DNA of 64,000 nucleotides from Brevibacterium yomogidense (lineage in GTDB: Bacteria; Actinomycetota; Actinomycetes; Actinomycetales; Brevibacteriaceae). The position numbers and the translations under genes were made by a program. The stretch spans positions 210,151 to 274,150 of the forward strand of contig NZ_JABASY010000005.1 in NCBI RefSeq assembly GCF_016107685.1. The letters run 5' to 3'. This document shows positions 18,592 through 27,963 of this stretch, one piece after another (position 1 is the stretch's first letter; each line of letters starts with the position of its first letter). The notes under the pieces were generated by a model. That model worked only from the letters and a program-made list of their open reading frames with translations, had not been told where the DNA came from and did not search any database.

Positions 18592-18615
18592 CACTGTGGG
18601 CCCCTGACACTGTGG
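18584..18615 (+). repeat. Two 16-bp direct repeats covering the menD stop codon
   Basis: GCCCCTGACACTGTGG occurs at 18584-18599 and again at 18600-18615, with a third degenerate start GCCGCTGAC. The first copy includes the menD TGA, so the duplication copied the gene end. Confidence 0.85.
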
Positions 18616-18689
18616 GCCGCTGACCACGGGCACGCTCGACCTCGAGCGCCCCGACCCCGTGCAACTACTGACCCTGCGCGCCCCTCGTC

Positions 18690-20183
18690 TCAGTGCGAGG
18701 TGTCGGGATCCCAGTCCACGCCCAGCGCCTTCCGCATGGGGGCGAACTTCGCGTCTGTCTCCCGCCGCTCCGACTCCGGGTCCGAATCCGGCATGATGCC
18801 GGCGCCCGCGTAGAGGCGGATGCGGTTGCGGGCCTCGAGCTGACCGCACCGCAGCGCGATGCCGAACTGCCCGTTCCCGTAGCCGTCGACCCAGCCCACC
18901 GGACCCGCGTAGCGACCGCGGTCCATCTCCTCGAAATGGCTGATGAGGTCCATCGCCCGATCCCGCGGGGTCCCGCCCACCGCGGCGGTCGGATGCACCG
19001 CGTGCGCGACCTCGAACGGGCTGATCCGCGATCCGTCGGACCGTGAGGACAGCCGGCCGTGCGCATCGGAGGCGAGATGGATGACGTTCGCCAGCTGGAG
19101 GAGGTGCGGCTCCGGATCGACGTGCAGCTCCTCGGTCACCGGCCCCAGGGTCGACGCGAGCGAATCGATCGCGTAGGAGTGCTCGACGGAGTCCTTCCTC
19201 CCGCCCAGGTGGGTGCGCGCCTGCACGAGCTCCTTCTCCGGGTCGTCCTGGACCCGGTACGTGCCCGCGAGCACGCGTGAGTGCACCGCACCGTCCTCCA
19301 CCCCGATGAGCAGCTCCGGCGTCGCACCCACGAGGCCTGCGACGAGGAAGGCCCACGTGCTGGGGAACGCCGCGTTGAGCCGGCCCAGGACGGAGCGGAC
19401 GTCGATCTCGTCCTCCGTCGTGATGACCTCGTCGCGCGCGAGCACGATCTTCCGCTCCCCGGCCTCGGGGCTGCGGAGGCGGGCCGTGGCCTGCTCGACG
19501 ATCTGCTCGAACCGGTCCGGACTCACGTGCCCCGGCTCCCGCGACACGATCCTCTGGTCGCGCAGCGGGGTGGGGGAGAGCTGGAGACCGGGTGCGGCCT
19601 CGGCGTCGTCGGAGGCCTGCTCGTCCTCGCCTCCGCACACCTGCGTGAGCCAGACGCGGCCGTCGCGGCGGCCCAGGACGTACTCGGGGACGTCGACGAC
19701 CGATTCCACAGCGGAATCGGCGGCGAAGGAGATCGCGGAGAACCCGACCAGGCCGGACCCCAGCAGCCCCACGCGGTCGTCGACCTGCGCCTCGGCGGTG
19801 AGCGCGTCCCACTGGCGGGCGAGGTCGTGGAAGCGGTCCGCGCCGCGGGCCCGCAGGCGCAGACGGCGGCCGATCCCCACGAGACCCGACCGGCCCCGGA
19901 CCCAGCAGGTGAAGCCCGAGGCGGGCAGCTGGGAGAGGAAGTCGATCGACCGGTTCGGGATGCGGCCCGCGAAAGGAGGGGGCGCATCCGGGGAGAGGCC
20001 GTCGACGAACCAGGACCGGACGGTGAGCCGCGGTGCCGTGCTGGTGGGGCCGGCGGAGGGGGCGGCGGACCCGGTTGAGGGCCCTGCAGCGGACCCGGTG
20101 GCCGGTCCTGCGGAAGGCTCGGTGGGCCGCTGTGCGGGGTCGTGTGCGGGGCGCTGATCGGGGAGCGGGGAGGAGTGTGCCAC
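18690..20183 (-). CDS. menF: Isochorismate synthase
   Basis: 497 aa chorismate-binding enzyme that makes isochorismate for MenD. The C-terminal core has KIVLARDEV, FPSTWAFLVAGLVGATPELL, VLAGTYRVQDD, DSVEHSYAID, VHPTAAVGGTPRDRAMDLI and LYAGAGIMPDSDPESE, the last carrying Mg-binding Glu. The first ~50 residues are a Pro/Ala/Ser/Gly/Thr-rich low-complexity leader. The GTG at 20183 is preceded at 6 nt by TATCGT, fitting a leaderless mRNA. Divergent from menG. Confidence 0.92.
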   Translation of the reverse strand: MAHSSPLPDQRPAHDPAQRPTEPSAGPATGSAAGPSTGSAAPSAGPTSTAPRLTVRSWFVDGLSPDAPPPFAGRIPNRSIDFLSQLPASGFTCWVRGRSGLVGIGRRLRLRARGADRFHDLARQWDALTAEAQVDDRVGLLGSGLVGFSAISFAADSAVESVVDVPEYVLGRRDGRVWLTQVCGGEDEQASDDAEAAPGLQLSPTPLRDQRIVSREPGHVSPDRFEQIVEQATARLRSPEAGERKIVLARDEVITTEDEIDVRSVLGRLNAAFPSTWAFLVAGLVGATPELLIGVEDGAVHSRVLAGTYRVQDDPEKELVQARTHLGGRKDSVEHSYAIDSLASTLGPVTEELHVDPEPHLLQLANVIHLASDAHGRLSSRSDGSRISPFEVAHAVHPTAAVGGTPRDRAMDLISHFEEMDRGRYAGPVGWVDGYGNGQFGIALRCGQLEARNRIRLYAGAGIMPDSDPESERRETDAKFAPMRKALGVDWDPDTSH

Positions 20184-20189
20184 GGTCCC

Positions 20190-20195
20190 ACGATA
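20190..20195 (-). promoter_or_regulatory. -10 box for menF, probably leaderless
   Basis: TATCGT on the minus strand, then 6 nt, then the menF GTG. A -35 box is not clear. Confidence 0.45.
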
Positions 20196-20268
20196 CTGAG
20201 TCGTGAGCGCAGCCGATCCCGGCCTCCCGGATTAGCGCACCGTGCGGCGGTGGGGGAGACTGGTGGGC

Positions 20269-20970
20269 ATGAATCGCGCGCAGCTCGACAAGGACCCCAC
20301 GGACGTCGCGGCGATGTTCGACACGGTCGCGGACCGCTACGACCTCATGAACGACCTGCTGTCACTCGGGCAGACCCGCCGCTGGCGGAAGATCGTGGCG
20401 GACGCCGTCGACGCGCAGCCGGGGGAGAAGGTCCTCGACCTGGCCGCAGGCACCGGGACGAGCTCCGTCCCCTTCGCGCAGGCGGGCGCGAATGTCATCG
20501 CGGGCGACATCTCCGAGGGCATGCTCGCGGTGGGGCGCAAGCGCAACCCCGGCATCCGGTACATGTACGCGGACGCGCTCGACCTGCCGTTCGAGGACGA
20601 TGAGTTCGACGTCGTCACGATCAGCTTCGGGTTCCGGAACATGCAGGACTCGCCGCGGGCACTCGCAGAGATGCTGCGGGTGCTGAAGCCCGGCGGACGC
20701 CTGGTCATCTGCGAGTTCTCACGCCCCGTGTACGGGCCGTTCGACGTCGTCTACCGCGAATACCTCATGCGCGCCTTCCCGCCGGTGGCACGCCTCATCA
20801 GTTCGAACCCGGAGTCGTACGAGTACCTCGCGGAATCGATCCGCGCGTGGCCCGGGCAGGACGAACTCGCCCGCATCATCGCTGCCGCCGGCTTCGACCG
20901 TGTCCAGTACCGCAACCTGACCGGCGGGATCGTGGCGATCCACCGCGGACTCAAGCCGGTGGGCGCGTGA
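20269..20970 (+). CDS. menG: Demethylmenaquinone methyltransferase
   Basis: 233 aa UbiE/MenG-type SAM methyltransferase, last step to menaquinone. Shows [23 protein letters not shown] at the N-terminus, SAM site [12 protein letters not shown] (about residues 54-65), [12 protein letters not shown] and the C-terminal [12 protein letters not shown] 20269 follows GGGGGAG at a loose spacing. Stop overlaps the next GTG by 4 nt. Confidence 0.95.
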   Translation: MNRAQLDKDPTDVAAMFDTVADRYDLMNDLLSLGQTRRWRKIVADAVDAQPGEKVLDLAAGTGTSSVPFAQAGANVIAGDISEGMLAVGRKRNPGIRYMYADALDLPFEDDEFDVVTISFGFRNMQDSPRALAEMLRVLKPGGRLVICEFSRPVYGPFDVVYREYLMRAFPPVARLISSNPESYEYLAESIRAWPGQDELARIIAAAGFDRVQYRNLTGGIVAIHRGLKPVGA

Positions 20971-22256
20971 GCCCAGAGGTCATCGACGCGGATGTCGTCG
21001 TCGTGGGTGCGGGGCCGGCCGGTTCCGCCACGGCCGCGCACCTCGCGGGGGCGGGCCTGGACGTCGTCGTGCTGGAGAAGTCGTCGTTCCCCCGCGACAA
21101 GGTCTGCGGGGACGCACTCACACCGCGGGCGGTCCGCGAGCTCGGCCACCTGGGCGTGCCGATGCGTCCGGAGGACGGCTGGCACCGGAACCGGGGGCTG
21201 CGCCTCATCGGCGGCGGCCACCGCATGGAGATCGACTGGCCCGGCGGGGGTGGCTTCCCCGACTACGGCCTCACGAAGACCCGGATGGGCCTCGACGAGA
21301 CACTCGCCCGCCACGCGCAGCGCGCCGGTGCCCGCCTGTACGAGCAGGTCGCGGCGACGGACCCGATCGTCGGGTCCGACGGCTGGCTCGAAGGCGTGCG
21401 GGCGACCGGCACCGACCACCGCGGGCGCAAGGTGGGACCGGACGCGCACTTCCGGGCCCCGCTCACGGTCGCGTGCGATGGCGTCTCCTCACGCATCTCC
21501 GTGGCGCAGGGGGTGCAGAAGCGCGACGACCGGCCCATGGGCGTGGCCGTGCGCACCTACCACTCGTCGCCGCGGCACACCGACGACTACCTGGAGAGCT
21601 GGCTGGAGCTGCGAGAGTCCGGCGGCGACCCCATGCCCGGCTACGGGTGGCTGTTCCCGCTGGGCGACGGCACCGTGAACGTGGGGCTGGGCATCCTCGA
21701 CACCTCGCCTCAGTTCGGCACCGTCAACTATCGGAAGGTGCTCGACGAGTGGCTGACGGTGATGGGCCACGAATGGGAGATCGACGAATCGACCCAGCTG
21801 GAGCGCGTCCGCTCCGCCGCGCTGCCGATGGCGTTCAACCGCACACCGCACTTCCGTGACGGGCTCATGCTCGTGGGCGACTCCGCGGGGATGGTGAGCC
21901 CGTTCAACGGTGAGGGGATCGACTACGCGCTGGAGAGCGCCCGCATCGCCGCGGAGGTCATCGTCACGCACCACCGGATGCCCGAGCACCGCCGCAGGGC
22001 CGCCCTGCAGGAGTACCCGCAGATCGTCCGCGATCGGTTCGGCGGCTACTTCACCCTGGGCAGGGTGTTCGCAGATCTGATCGGCAGGCCGGAGCTCATG
22101 GGGCTCGGGATCAAGTACGGTATGGGTGTCGACGCGCTCATGACCTTCGCTGTGAGGCTGCTGGGCAACATCCATCGTGGAGGACAGGACGCGGACGCCA
22201 TGGATCGCGTCATCGCCGCTCTCATCCGCGCCGTCCCCGCGACGACGAACGACTGA
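20967..22256 (+). CDS. menJ: Geranylgeranyl-reductase-family FAD oxidoreductase, likely menaquinone reductase MenJ
   Basis: 429 aa. N-terminal FAD dinucleotide fold [22 protein letters not shown], then [16 protein letters not shown], and the second FAD block [22 protein letters not shown], all hallmarks of the geranylgeranyl reductase family. In mycobacteria MenJ saturates one isoprene of the menaquinone tail; position between menG and a polyprenyl synthase supports the same role, giving MK-n(H2). GTG start overlaps the menG stop (GTGA). Confidence 0.85.
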   Translation: MSPEVIDADVVVVGAGPAGSATAAHLAGAGLDVVVLEKSSFPRDKVCGDALTPRAVRELGHLGVPMRPEDGWHRNRGLRLIGGGHRMEIDWPGGGGFPDYGLTKTRMGLDETLARHAQRAGARLYEQVAATDPIVGSDGWLEGVRATGTDHRGRKVGPDAHFRAPLTVACDGVSSRISVAQGVQKRDDRPMGVAVRTYHSSPRHTDDYLESWLELRESGGDPMPGYGWLFPLGDGTVNVGLGILDTSPQFGTVNYRKVLDEWLTVMGHEWEIDESTQLERVRSAALPMAFNRTPHFRDGLMLVGDSAGMVSPFNGEGIDYALESARIAAEVIVTHHRMPEHRRRAALQEYPQIVRDRFGGYFTLGRVFADLIGRPELMGLGIKYGMGVDALMTFAVRLLGNIHRGGQDADAMDRVIAALIRAVPATTND

Positions 22257-22300
22257 GGCCGGTGGATGCGATACTGTCTGCGACGTCTGAGACCAAGAGG

Positions 22301-23347
22301 ATGATGAACGACCCGATGACTGCCGATACCGCGGGCACCCTGTCGCATCCGCAGGCGGGCCCCTTCGCCGCTGCGGACTCTGCCCTGGCGACGGACCTGA
22401 CGACCCGCCTGGACCTCGTCGAGGAGCGGCTGAGCGAGGCTGCCGCCCAGGCGGAGCGCCTCCCGCACGAAGCATCCCACCACCTCATGCGGGCCGGAGG
22501 GAAGCGGGTGCGACCGATGCTGGTCCTGCTCGCCGCGGAGCTGGGCGACGGCGGCCACTCCGACGTGATCGACGCGGCCGCCGCAGTTGAACTCATCCAC
22601 CTGGCGACGCTGTACCACGACGACGTCATGGACGATGCGCCCGTGCGCCGCGGTGCGCCCAGCGCGCACGAGGTGTGGGGCAACTCCGTCGCGATCCTCA
22701 CCGGTGACCTCCTCTTCGCCCGCGCCTCGCTGCTGTCGGCCCGCCTGGGCCCGGAGGCGGTGCGCCTGCAGGCGACGACGTTCGAGCGTCTGGTCCTGGG
22801 GCAGCTGTCGGAGTTCGCCGGCCCGCTGCCGGAGGACGACCCGATCGCGCACTACATCCAGGTGCTGTCGGACAAGACGGGGTCGCTCATCGCAGCCGCC
22901 GGTGAGTTCGGGCTGCGCTTCTCCGGCGCGCCCGCCACGTTCATCGAGCCGCTGCGCGACTACGGGGAGAAGGTGGGTGTCGCCTTCCAGCTGGCGGACG
23001 ACATCATCGACCTCACATCCGACGCGGAGACGTCCGGCAAGCAGCCGGGGACGGACCTGCGGGAGGGCGTGCCGACCCTGCCCGTCCTCTTCGCCCGCCG
23101 TGCCGCGGACGCCGGGGACAGCACCGCCGCCGAGGTCGTGGCCCTGCTGGAGGCCGACCTCACCTCTGATGAGGCGCTGGAGGCGGCGCGCTCCGCGCTC
23201 GCAGCCCACCCGGTCACCGGACAGGCGCGTGCAGAAGCGCGGCGCTGGTCGGACGACGCGATCGACGCGCTGGATGCGCTGCCCGCCGGTGAGGTCCGCG
23301 ACGGGCTCGAGGCGTTCGCACACCAGGTGGTCGAGCGCACCTCCTGA
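22301..23347 (+). CDS. Polyprenyl diphosphate synthase (menaquinone side chain)
   Basis: 348 aa trans-prenyltransferase. First Asp-rich motif LYHDDVMDDAPVRRG (about residues 105-112), second FQLADDIIDLTSD (about 230-235), plus AGGKRVRPML and GQLSEFAG. It chain-elongates with IPP to give the C35-C45 diphosphate used by MenA; chain length cannot be read reliably. The start is uncertain: ATG 22301, 22304 and 22316 and GTG 22262 are in frame. A TACTGT -10-like box at 22272-22277 would exclude GTG 22262, and AAGAGG abuts the ATG pair. Confidence 0.88.
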   Translation: MMNDPMTADTAGTLSHPQAGPFAAADSALATDLTTRLDLVEERLSEAAAQAERLPHEASHHLMRAGGKRVRPMLVLLAAELGDGGHSDVIDAAAAVELIHLATLYHDDVMDDAPVRRGAPSAHEVWGNSVAILTGDLLFARASLLSARLGPEAVRLQATTFERLVLGQLSEFAGPLPEDDPIAHYIQVLSDKTGSLIAAAGEFGLRFSGAPATFIEPLRDYGEKVGVAFQLADDIIDLTSDAETSGKQPGTDLREGVPTLPVLFARRAADAGDSTAAEVVALLEADLTSDEALEAARSALAAHPVTGQARAEARRWSDDAIDALDALPAGEVRDGLEAFAHQVVERTS

Positions 23348-23389
23348 GTGGGAGTGCGCACCGCTGACCGCGCGTGCGTGCCGGTCCGG

Positions 23390-24316
23390 TCAGCGTCTGC
23401 GTGACACGCGGACCATGTCCGTGATGAAGAGCGAGCACGCGATCCAGATGATGAGGAACCCTGCCCAGCGGGCCGGTGACATCTCTTCGCCCAGCAGCCA
23501 GACGCCCGTGATGAACTGCATCGTCGGGGTGATGAACTGGAGCATCCCCACCCAGCTGAGCGGGATCCGCCGCGTCGCGGCGCTGAACAGCAGGAGCGGA
23601 ACCGCGGTGGCCGGTCCCAGGAGGAGCATGAGGACGAGGTGCCACGAGCCCTGCTGGGTGAACGTGTCCGCTTCGGTGCTGAGCGTCCAGCCGATGAAGG
23701 CGGCGGCGGGTGCCGTGAGGACCAGGGTCTCGATGCTCAGCCCGCCCAGCGCGCCCACGGTGCCGCCCACCTTGTTCTTCACGAGCCCGTAGCCCGCGAA
23801 CGTGAACGCGACGAGCAGGCCCAGCCAGGGCACGGCGCCGTAGCCGATCGATATGACCAGCACGGCGACGAACGCGACGCCCACCGCCGCCCACTGGAGC
23901 GGCCGGAGTTTCTCCCTCAGGAAGACGACGCCCAGCAGGATCGTGATGAGCGGGTTGATGTAGTAGCCCAGGGACACCTCGACGACGCGGCCCAGCTCCA
24001 CACCCAGCAGGAATCCCAGCCAGTTGATGCACACGAGGATGCTCGCGGCGACCAGCAGCCACGTGGTGCGCGGGCTGGTGAGGATGCGCCACACCAGCGG
24101 GTAGCCCCGCGTGAGCCCGAGCAGCAGGGCGCAGAAGACCAGGCACCACACGATCCGGTGCGCGAGGATCTCAAGGCTCCCTGCGGGCGCGAGCGCGGAG
24201 AAGTAGAGGGGGAGGAAGCCCCAGAGCAGGTAGGCGGCGGTGCCGTTCGCCAGACCGGCACGGCGTCGGGCCGTCTGATCGGCGGGCAGCCCGGAGGCGT
24301 CGGAGTTCTGGGTCAC
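23390..24316 (-). CDS. rarD: RarD-type EamA-family permease
   Basis: 308 aa with about ten hydrophobic helices. The opening GTAAYLLWGFLPLYFSAL and the SLGYYINPLITILLGVVFLREKL block are typical of RarD; the last helices read GMLQFITPTMQFITGVWLLGEEM. EamA/DMT transporters export varied metabolites; RarD itself has no firm substrate. GTG start with a promoter whose -10 lies 6 nt upstream. It converges on the polyprenyl synthase gene; an 8-bp inverted repeat (CGCTGACC/GGTCAGCG) spans the 42-nt gap. Confidence 0.9.
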   Translation of the reverse strand: MTQNSDASGLPADQTARRRAGLANGTAAYLLWGFLPLYFSALAPAGSLEILAHRIVWCLVFCALLLGLTRGYPLVWRILTSPRTTWLLVAASILVCINWLGFLLGVELGRVVEVSLGYYINPLITILLGVVFLREKLRPLQWAAVGVAFVAVLVISIGYGAVPWLGLLVAFTFAGYGLVKNKVGGTVGALGGLSIETLVLTAPAAAFIGWTLSTEADTFTQQGSWHLVLMLLLGPATAVPLLLFSAATRRIPLSWVGMLQFITPTMQFITGVWLLGEEMSPARWAGFLIIWIACSLFITDMVRVSRRR

Positions 24317-24322
24317 AGGCCC

Positions 24323-24353
24323 ACTCTAGTGATGCCTGTGAGTTCCCGAACAA
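24323..24353 (-). promoter_or_regulatory. rarD promoter, probably leaderless
   Basis: Minus strand: TTGTTC (24353-24348), 19 nt, TAGAGT (24328-24323), 6 nt, then the rarD GTG. Confidence 0.55.
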
Positions 24354-24401
24354 CCGGTCCGGGTGTGAGCGGGGTCGCGGCGCGATGAGGTGAGGCAGCA
24401 C

Positions 24402-24407
24402 TAAGAT
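24402..24407 (+). promoter_or_regulatory. -10 box upstream of the FprA-type gene
   Basis: TAAGAT lies 65 nt before the GTG start; the -35 region is poor. It predicts a leader of about 60 nt ending in GGAAGGTGTG. Confidence 0.4.
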
Positions 24408-24472
24408 GGACGGTCGGTACTCGTCAGTCGTGGTGGCCGCAGACCAGGCCACCCGCGGAAGGTGTGTGAAAC

Positions 24473-25858
24473 GTGAGTCGAGCTCTTCGTGTGGCGATCG
24501 TCGGCGCCGGTCCGGCGGGAATCTATGCAGCTGACCTTCTCACGAAGGCGGAACGCGACTTCGAACTGAGCATCGATCTCTTCGAGCGGCTGCCCGCACC
24601 GTTCGGGCTCGTCCGCTACGGCGTCGCCCCGGACCACCCGCGCATCAAGGGCATCCAGAACGCGCTCATCAAGGTGCTGGACCGCGGCGACGTGCGACTG
24701 CTCGCGAACGTTGACTTCGGGACGGACATCACGCTCGAGGACCTGAGGCACCACTACGACGCGATCATCTTCTCCACCGGCTCGTTCGACGATGCGCGTC
24801 TGGACCTGCCGGGGGTCGACCTGCCGCGGTCGTACGGCGCCGCGGATTTCGTCAACTGGTACGACGCGCATCCGGACGTGTCGCAGGAGTGGCCGCTGGA
24901 CTCCGAACGCGTCGCGGTGATCGGAAACGGCAACGTCGCCCTCGACGTGGCCCGCGTGCTGGCCAAGCAGGCGGACGACATGCTGAGCACGGAGATCCCC
25001 CACCACGTGTACGAGGGGCTGAGGGACTCGAAGGTGACGGACGTCCACGTGTTCGGTCGCCGCGGTCCCGCGCAGACGAAGTTCACGCCGCTGGAGCTGC
25101 GCGAAGTGGGTCTTGTCAAGGACGTCGACATCGTCGTGTACCCGGAGGACTACGAGTTCGACGAGGCGTCGATGGCGGCGATCCACAGCAGCAACCAGAC
25201 GAAGCAGGTCACGAAGACCCTCACCGACTTCACCCTGCGCGAACCCACGGGCGCATCGCGCAGGCTCCACTTCCACTTCCTCCACTCGCCCGTCGAGATC
25301 CTGGGCGACGAGGACTCCGGGGTCACCGGGCTGCGGACGGAGCGCCAGCAGCTCGACGGCAACGGGGGGGTCGTGGGCACCGGCACGATGCACGACTGGG
25401 ACCTGGACGCTGTCTACCGCGCCGTGGGCTACTTCGGCTCACCGCTGTCGCAGATCCCCTTCGACGCGTCGAAGGGCGTCATCACGAACGTCGAGGGACG
25501 CGTGCACGCGGGCGATTCGCAGGCTGCGGCCGCAGACACCCCCGTCATCGACGGTCTCTACGCCACCGGCTGGATCAAGCGGGGGCCCGTGGGGCTCATC
25601 GGCCACACGAAGGGGGACGCGCTGGAGACGATCACGCACCTCATCGAGGACCGCAACGCCGGCCGTCTCCCCGAGCCGGAGGAGCCGTCGGAGGACGCGA
25701 TCATCGCGCTGCTGGAGTCCCGCGGTGTCGACTTCGCGGACTGGGACGGGTTCCACCGACTCGAATCCGCAGAGCGGGCCCTGGGCGAGCCCCAGGGTCG
25801 CGAGCGCATGAAGATCGCCACGCGCCACGAGATGCTGGAGCACTCGCGGAGGCAGTGA
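24473..25858 (+). CDS. fprA: FprA-type ferredoxin/adrenodoxin-NADP+ reductase
   Basis: 461 aa FAD/NADPH oxidoreductase of the adrenodoxin-reductase type. FAD site VAIVGAGPAGIYAADLL at the N-terminus, FGLVRYGVAPDHPRIKGIQ, NADP site RVAVIGNGNVALDVARVL (about residues 144-161), and the C-terminal YATGWIKRGPVGLIGHTKGDA block. It moves electrons between NADPH and ferredoxin. GGAAGG is about 10 nt upstream of the GTG start. Converges on ectC with a strong shared hairpin between them; no partner ferredoxin is adjacent. Confidence 0.93.
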   Translation: MSRALRVAIVGAGPAGIYAADLLTKAERDFELSIDLFERLPAPFGLVRYGVAPDHPRIKGIQNALIKVLDRGDVRLLANVDFGTDITLEDLRHHYDAIIFSTGSFDDARLDLPGVDLPRSYGAADFVNWYDAHPDVSQEWPLDSERVAVIGNGNVALDVARVLAKQADDMLSTEIPHHVYEGLRDSKVTDVHVFGRRGPAQTKFTPLELREVGLVKDVDIVVYPEDYEFDEASMAAIHSSNQTKQVTKTLTDFTLREPTGASRRLHFHFLHSPVEILGDEDSGVTGLRTERQQLDGNGGVVGTGTMHDWDLDAVYRAVGYFGSPLSQIPFDASKGVITNVEGRVHAGDSQAAAADTPVIDGLYATGWIKRGPVGLIGHTKGDALETITHLIEDRNAGRLPEPEEPSEDAIIALLESRGVDFADWDGFHRLESAERALGEPQGRERMKIATRHEMLEHSRRQ

Positions 25859-25967
25859 CGGGGCGGTAGGGGCCACGACCATCGACCAGATCGCCAGAGC
25901 GCCCGCGACATCGACGGCGACGACGCGCCCCGGCAGAACTCATGCGTCGGAGTCTGGAGAAGCATGA

Positions 25968-26014
25968 ACGACGAGGCGGCCGCACCCGGGAAAGGGGTGC
26001 GGCCGCCTCGTCGT
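25968..26014. terminator. Bidirectional terminator between fprA and ectC
   Basis: A perfect 20-bp stem (25968-25987 with 25995-26014) around the 7-nt loop GGGAAAG; the arm core is GGCGGCCGCACCC. There is no U-tract on either strand, as is common in actinobacteria. It serves both convergent genes. Confidence 0.85.
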
Positions 26015-26034
26015 CTGCACGGATCGGGGATCCG

Positions 26035-26439
26035 TCAGGAGATGGGGGTGCCGTCCTCGTTGAGCGCGGGGTAGACCCCGTTCTCGTCGTGGACCTCACG
26101 ACCGGTCACCGGCGGGTTGAAGACGCACACCATGCGCATCTCGTGCTCCGTCCGCACCGTGTGCTTGTCGTGCTTGTCGAGGAGATACATCGTGCCGTCA
26201 CGCAGCTCGTGCACCTCGCCCGTCTCCTCGTTCGTGATGGTGCCGGACCCGCCCACGCAGTAGACGGCCTCGATGTGGTTCTGGTAGTGGAACGTCGAGG
26301 TCGTGCCTGCGAAGAGGGTCGTCTCGTGGAACGAGAAGCCGACGCCCTCACGGGCCAGCACCATGCGACGGCTGCGCCAGTTGTCGCTGACGATGTCGCG
26401 CTCGGTGCCGTTGAGGTCGTCGATGTTCACGACGTACAT
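26035..26439 (-). CDS. ectC: L-ectoine synthase
   Basis: 134 aa cupin enzyme that cyclises N-gamma-acetyl-diaminobutyrate to ectoine. Contains the family opening MYVVNIDDLNGTERDI, GVGFSFHETTLFAGTTSTFHYQNHIEAVYC, and YLLDKHDKHTVR with metal-site histidines. ATG has CAGGAGTGATCC upstream. Third gene of ectABC, 58 nt after ectB; no ectD hydroxylase follows, so ectoine rather than 5-hydroxyectoine is the expected product of this locus. Confidence 0.97.
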   Translation of the reverse strand: MYVVNIDDLNGTERDIVSDNWRSRRMVLAREGVGFSFHETTLFAGTTSTFHYQNHIEAVYCVGGSGTITNEETGEVHELRDGTMYLLDKHDKHTVRTEHEMRMVCVFNPPVTGREVHDENGVYPALNEDGTPIS

Positions 26440-26497
26440 GGATCACTCCTGGGGGTAAGGGACGGATGGGGGTGATGCGGTGAGGCTACCGGATGCC

Positions 26498-27805
26498 TCA
26501 GGAGGCGGTGTTCGCAGGGGTGGCTGCGGCCTCGGCATCGGTGCCGCGGTCAACGGCAGGGCCGGTGACGGTGCGGATGGCGGCCTCGAGGAGGTCCAGA
26601 CCGCGGTCCAGCTCCTCGGTCGTCACGGTGAGCGGTGGCATGATCTTGACGACCTCGTCGTCCGGACCGGACGTCTCCACGAGGAGACCCGTGCGGAACG
26701 ACTCCGACGCGATCTTGCCTGCGGCCTCCTTGTCGTCGAACACGAGGCCCGACAGGAACCCGCGACCGCGCACGCCCGCACCACTCGTCGACAGCGCGAT
26801 CGACTCGAGGCGACCGTGGAGCTGATTGATCCGCGATGCCAGCTGCTCCTGGAACGCGCTGTCCGCCCAGAACTCCTTGAGTGCGGCGGTCGCGGTGACG
26901 AATGCGGGGTTGTTGCCGCGGAACGTGCCGTTGTGCTCGCCCGGCGACCAGATGTCGAGCTCCGGGCGGAACAGGGTGAGTGCCATCGGCAGGCCGGAGC
27001 CGGAGATGGACTTCGACAGGCAGACGATGTCCGGGACGATCCCCGCGTCCTCGAAGCTGAAGAACGAGCCCGTCCGACCGCAGCCGGCCTGCACGTCGTC
27101 GACGACGAGGAGGATGTCGTGCTCCGTGCAGAGCTCCGACAGGCGGCGCAGCCAGGCGTTGCGTGCTGCGCGCAGCCCGCCCTCGCCCTGCACCGTCTCG
27201 ACGATGATCGCCGCAGGCTTGTCGACACCGGAGCCGGAGTCCTCGAGGACCCGCTCCAGCCACATGAAGTCGGCCGTCTCACCGTCGAAGTAGTCGTCGT
27301 ACGGGATCTTCGACGAGTTCGTGAGGGGGATGCCCGCACCCTGGCGCTTCATCGAGTTGCCGGTCACGGACAGCGAACCAAGCGTCATGCCGTGGAACGC
27401 GTTCGTGAACGACAGGATGTGCTGACGGCCCGTGTGCTTGCGTGCGAGCTTGAGCGCCGCCTCGACCGTGTTGGTGCCCGTGGGGCCGGGGAACATGACC
27501 TTGTACGGCAGTTCGCGCGGCTCGAGGATGACGTCCTTGAACGTCTCGAGGAACTCGCGCTTCGCGGGAGTCATCATGTCCATCGAGTGGAGGACCGCAC
27601 CGGACTGCAGGTACTCGACGAGCGGCTCCATGACGACAGGGTTGTTGTGCCCGTAGTTGAGGGCACCCGCGCCGGAGAAGAAGTCGAGGTACCGGGTGCC
27701 GGACGCGTCGGTCTGCGTCGCGCCGGAGGCCTGGACGAACTCCACCGGCCAGCTGCGTGAATAGCTGCGGACCTCGGATTCGAGGGAATAGAAGATGTCG
27801 GTCAT
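26498..27805 (-). CDS. ectB: Diaminobutyrate-2-oxoglutarate transaminase
   Basis: 435 aa class-III PLP aminotransferase that makes L-2,4-diaminobutyrate from aspartate semialdehyde. MTDIFYSLESEVRSYSRSWP is the usual EctB opening; DFFSGAGALNYGHNNP, FPGPTGTNTVEAALKLARK, VVDDVQAGCGRTG and the PLP lysine in CLSKSISGSGLP (about K263) follow. ATG 27805 has AGGAAGGTGAG upstream; an upstream extension to 27916 in frame is unlikely. The C-terminus carries a short Ala/Thr-rich tail (TDAEAAATPANTAS). Confidence 0.97.
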   Translation of the reverse strand: MTDIFYSLESEVRSYSRSWPVEFVQASGATQTDASGTRYLDFFSGAGALNYGHNNPVVMEPLVEYLQSGAVLHSMDMMTPAKREFLETFKDVILEPRELPYKVMFPGPTGTNTVEAALKLARKHTGRQHILSFTNAFHGMTLGSLSVTGNSMKRQGAGIPLTNSSKIPYDDYFDGETADFMWLERVLEDSGSGVDKPAAIIVETVQGEGGLRAARNAWLRRLSELCTEHDILLVVDDVQAGCGRTGSFFSFEDAGIVPDIVCLSKSISGSGLPMALTLFRPELDIWSPGEHNGTFRGNNPAFVTATAALKEFWADSAFQEQLASRINQLHGRLESIALSTSGAGVRGRGFLSGLVFDDKEAAGKIASESFRTGLLVETSGPDDEVVKIMPPLTVTTEELDRGLDLLEAAIRTVTGPAVDRGTDAEAAATPANTAS

Positions 27806-27963
27806 GGTGGTTCTCACCTTCCTGGGGTCTTCGACCCTTGGGATTCGACCGAACGGGAGCCGCTTCTCGGCTGCTGGACCGAACGGTCCGGACGTGTACG
27901 GGGTTGCAGCCCGCATCGCCCGAGGCGTGTGGTGCGGTGGGTACCGCAGGGGATGATCTGCGC

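Noticed and set aside
17239..19812. An 857-codon open frame on the minus strand across menD and menF
   Set aside because: It is a GC-driven mirror of menD and menF with Arg/Gly/Pro-rich composition and no family motif, while both real genes are clear.
25859..25967. Small gene between fprA and the terminator
   Set aside because: Only 109 nt; the open frames there overlap fprA antisense and have no start signal.
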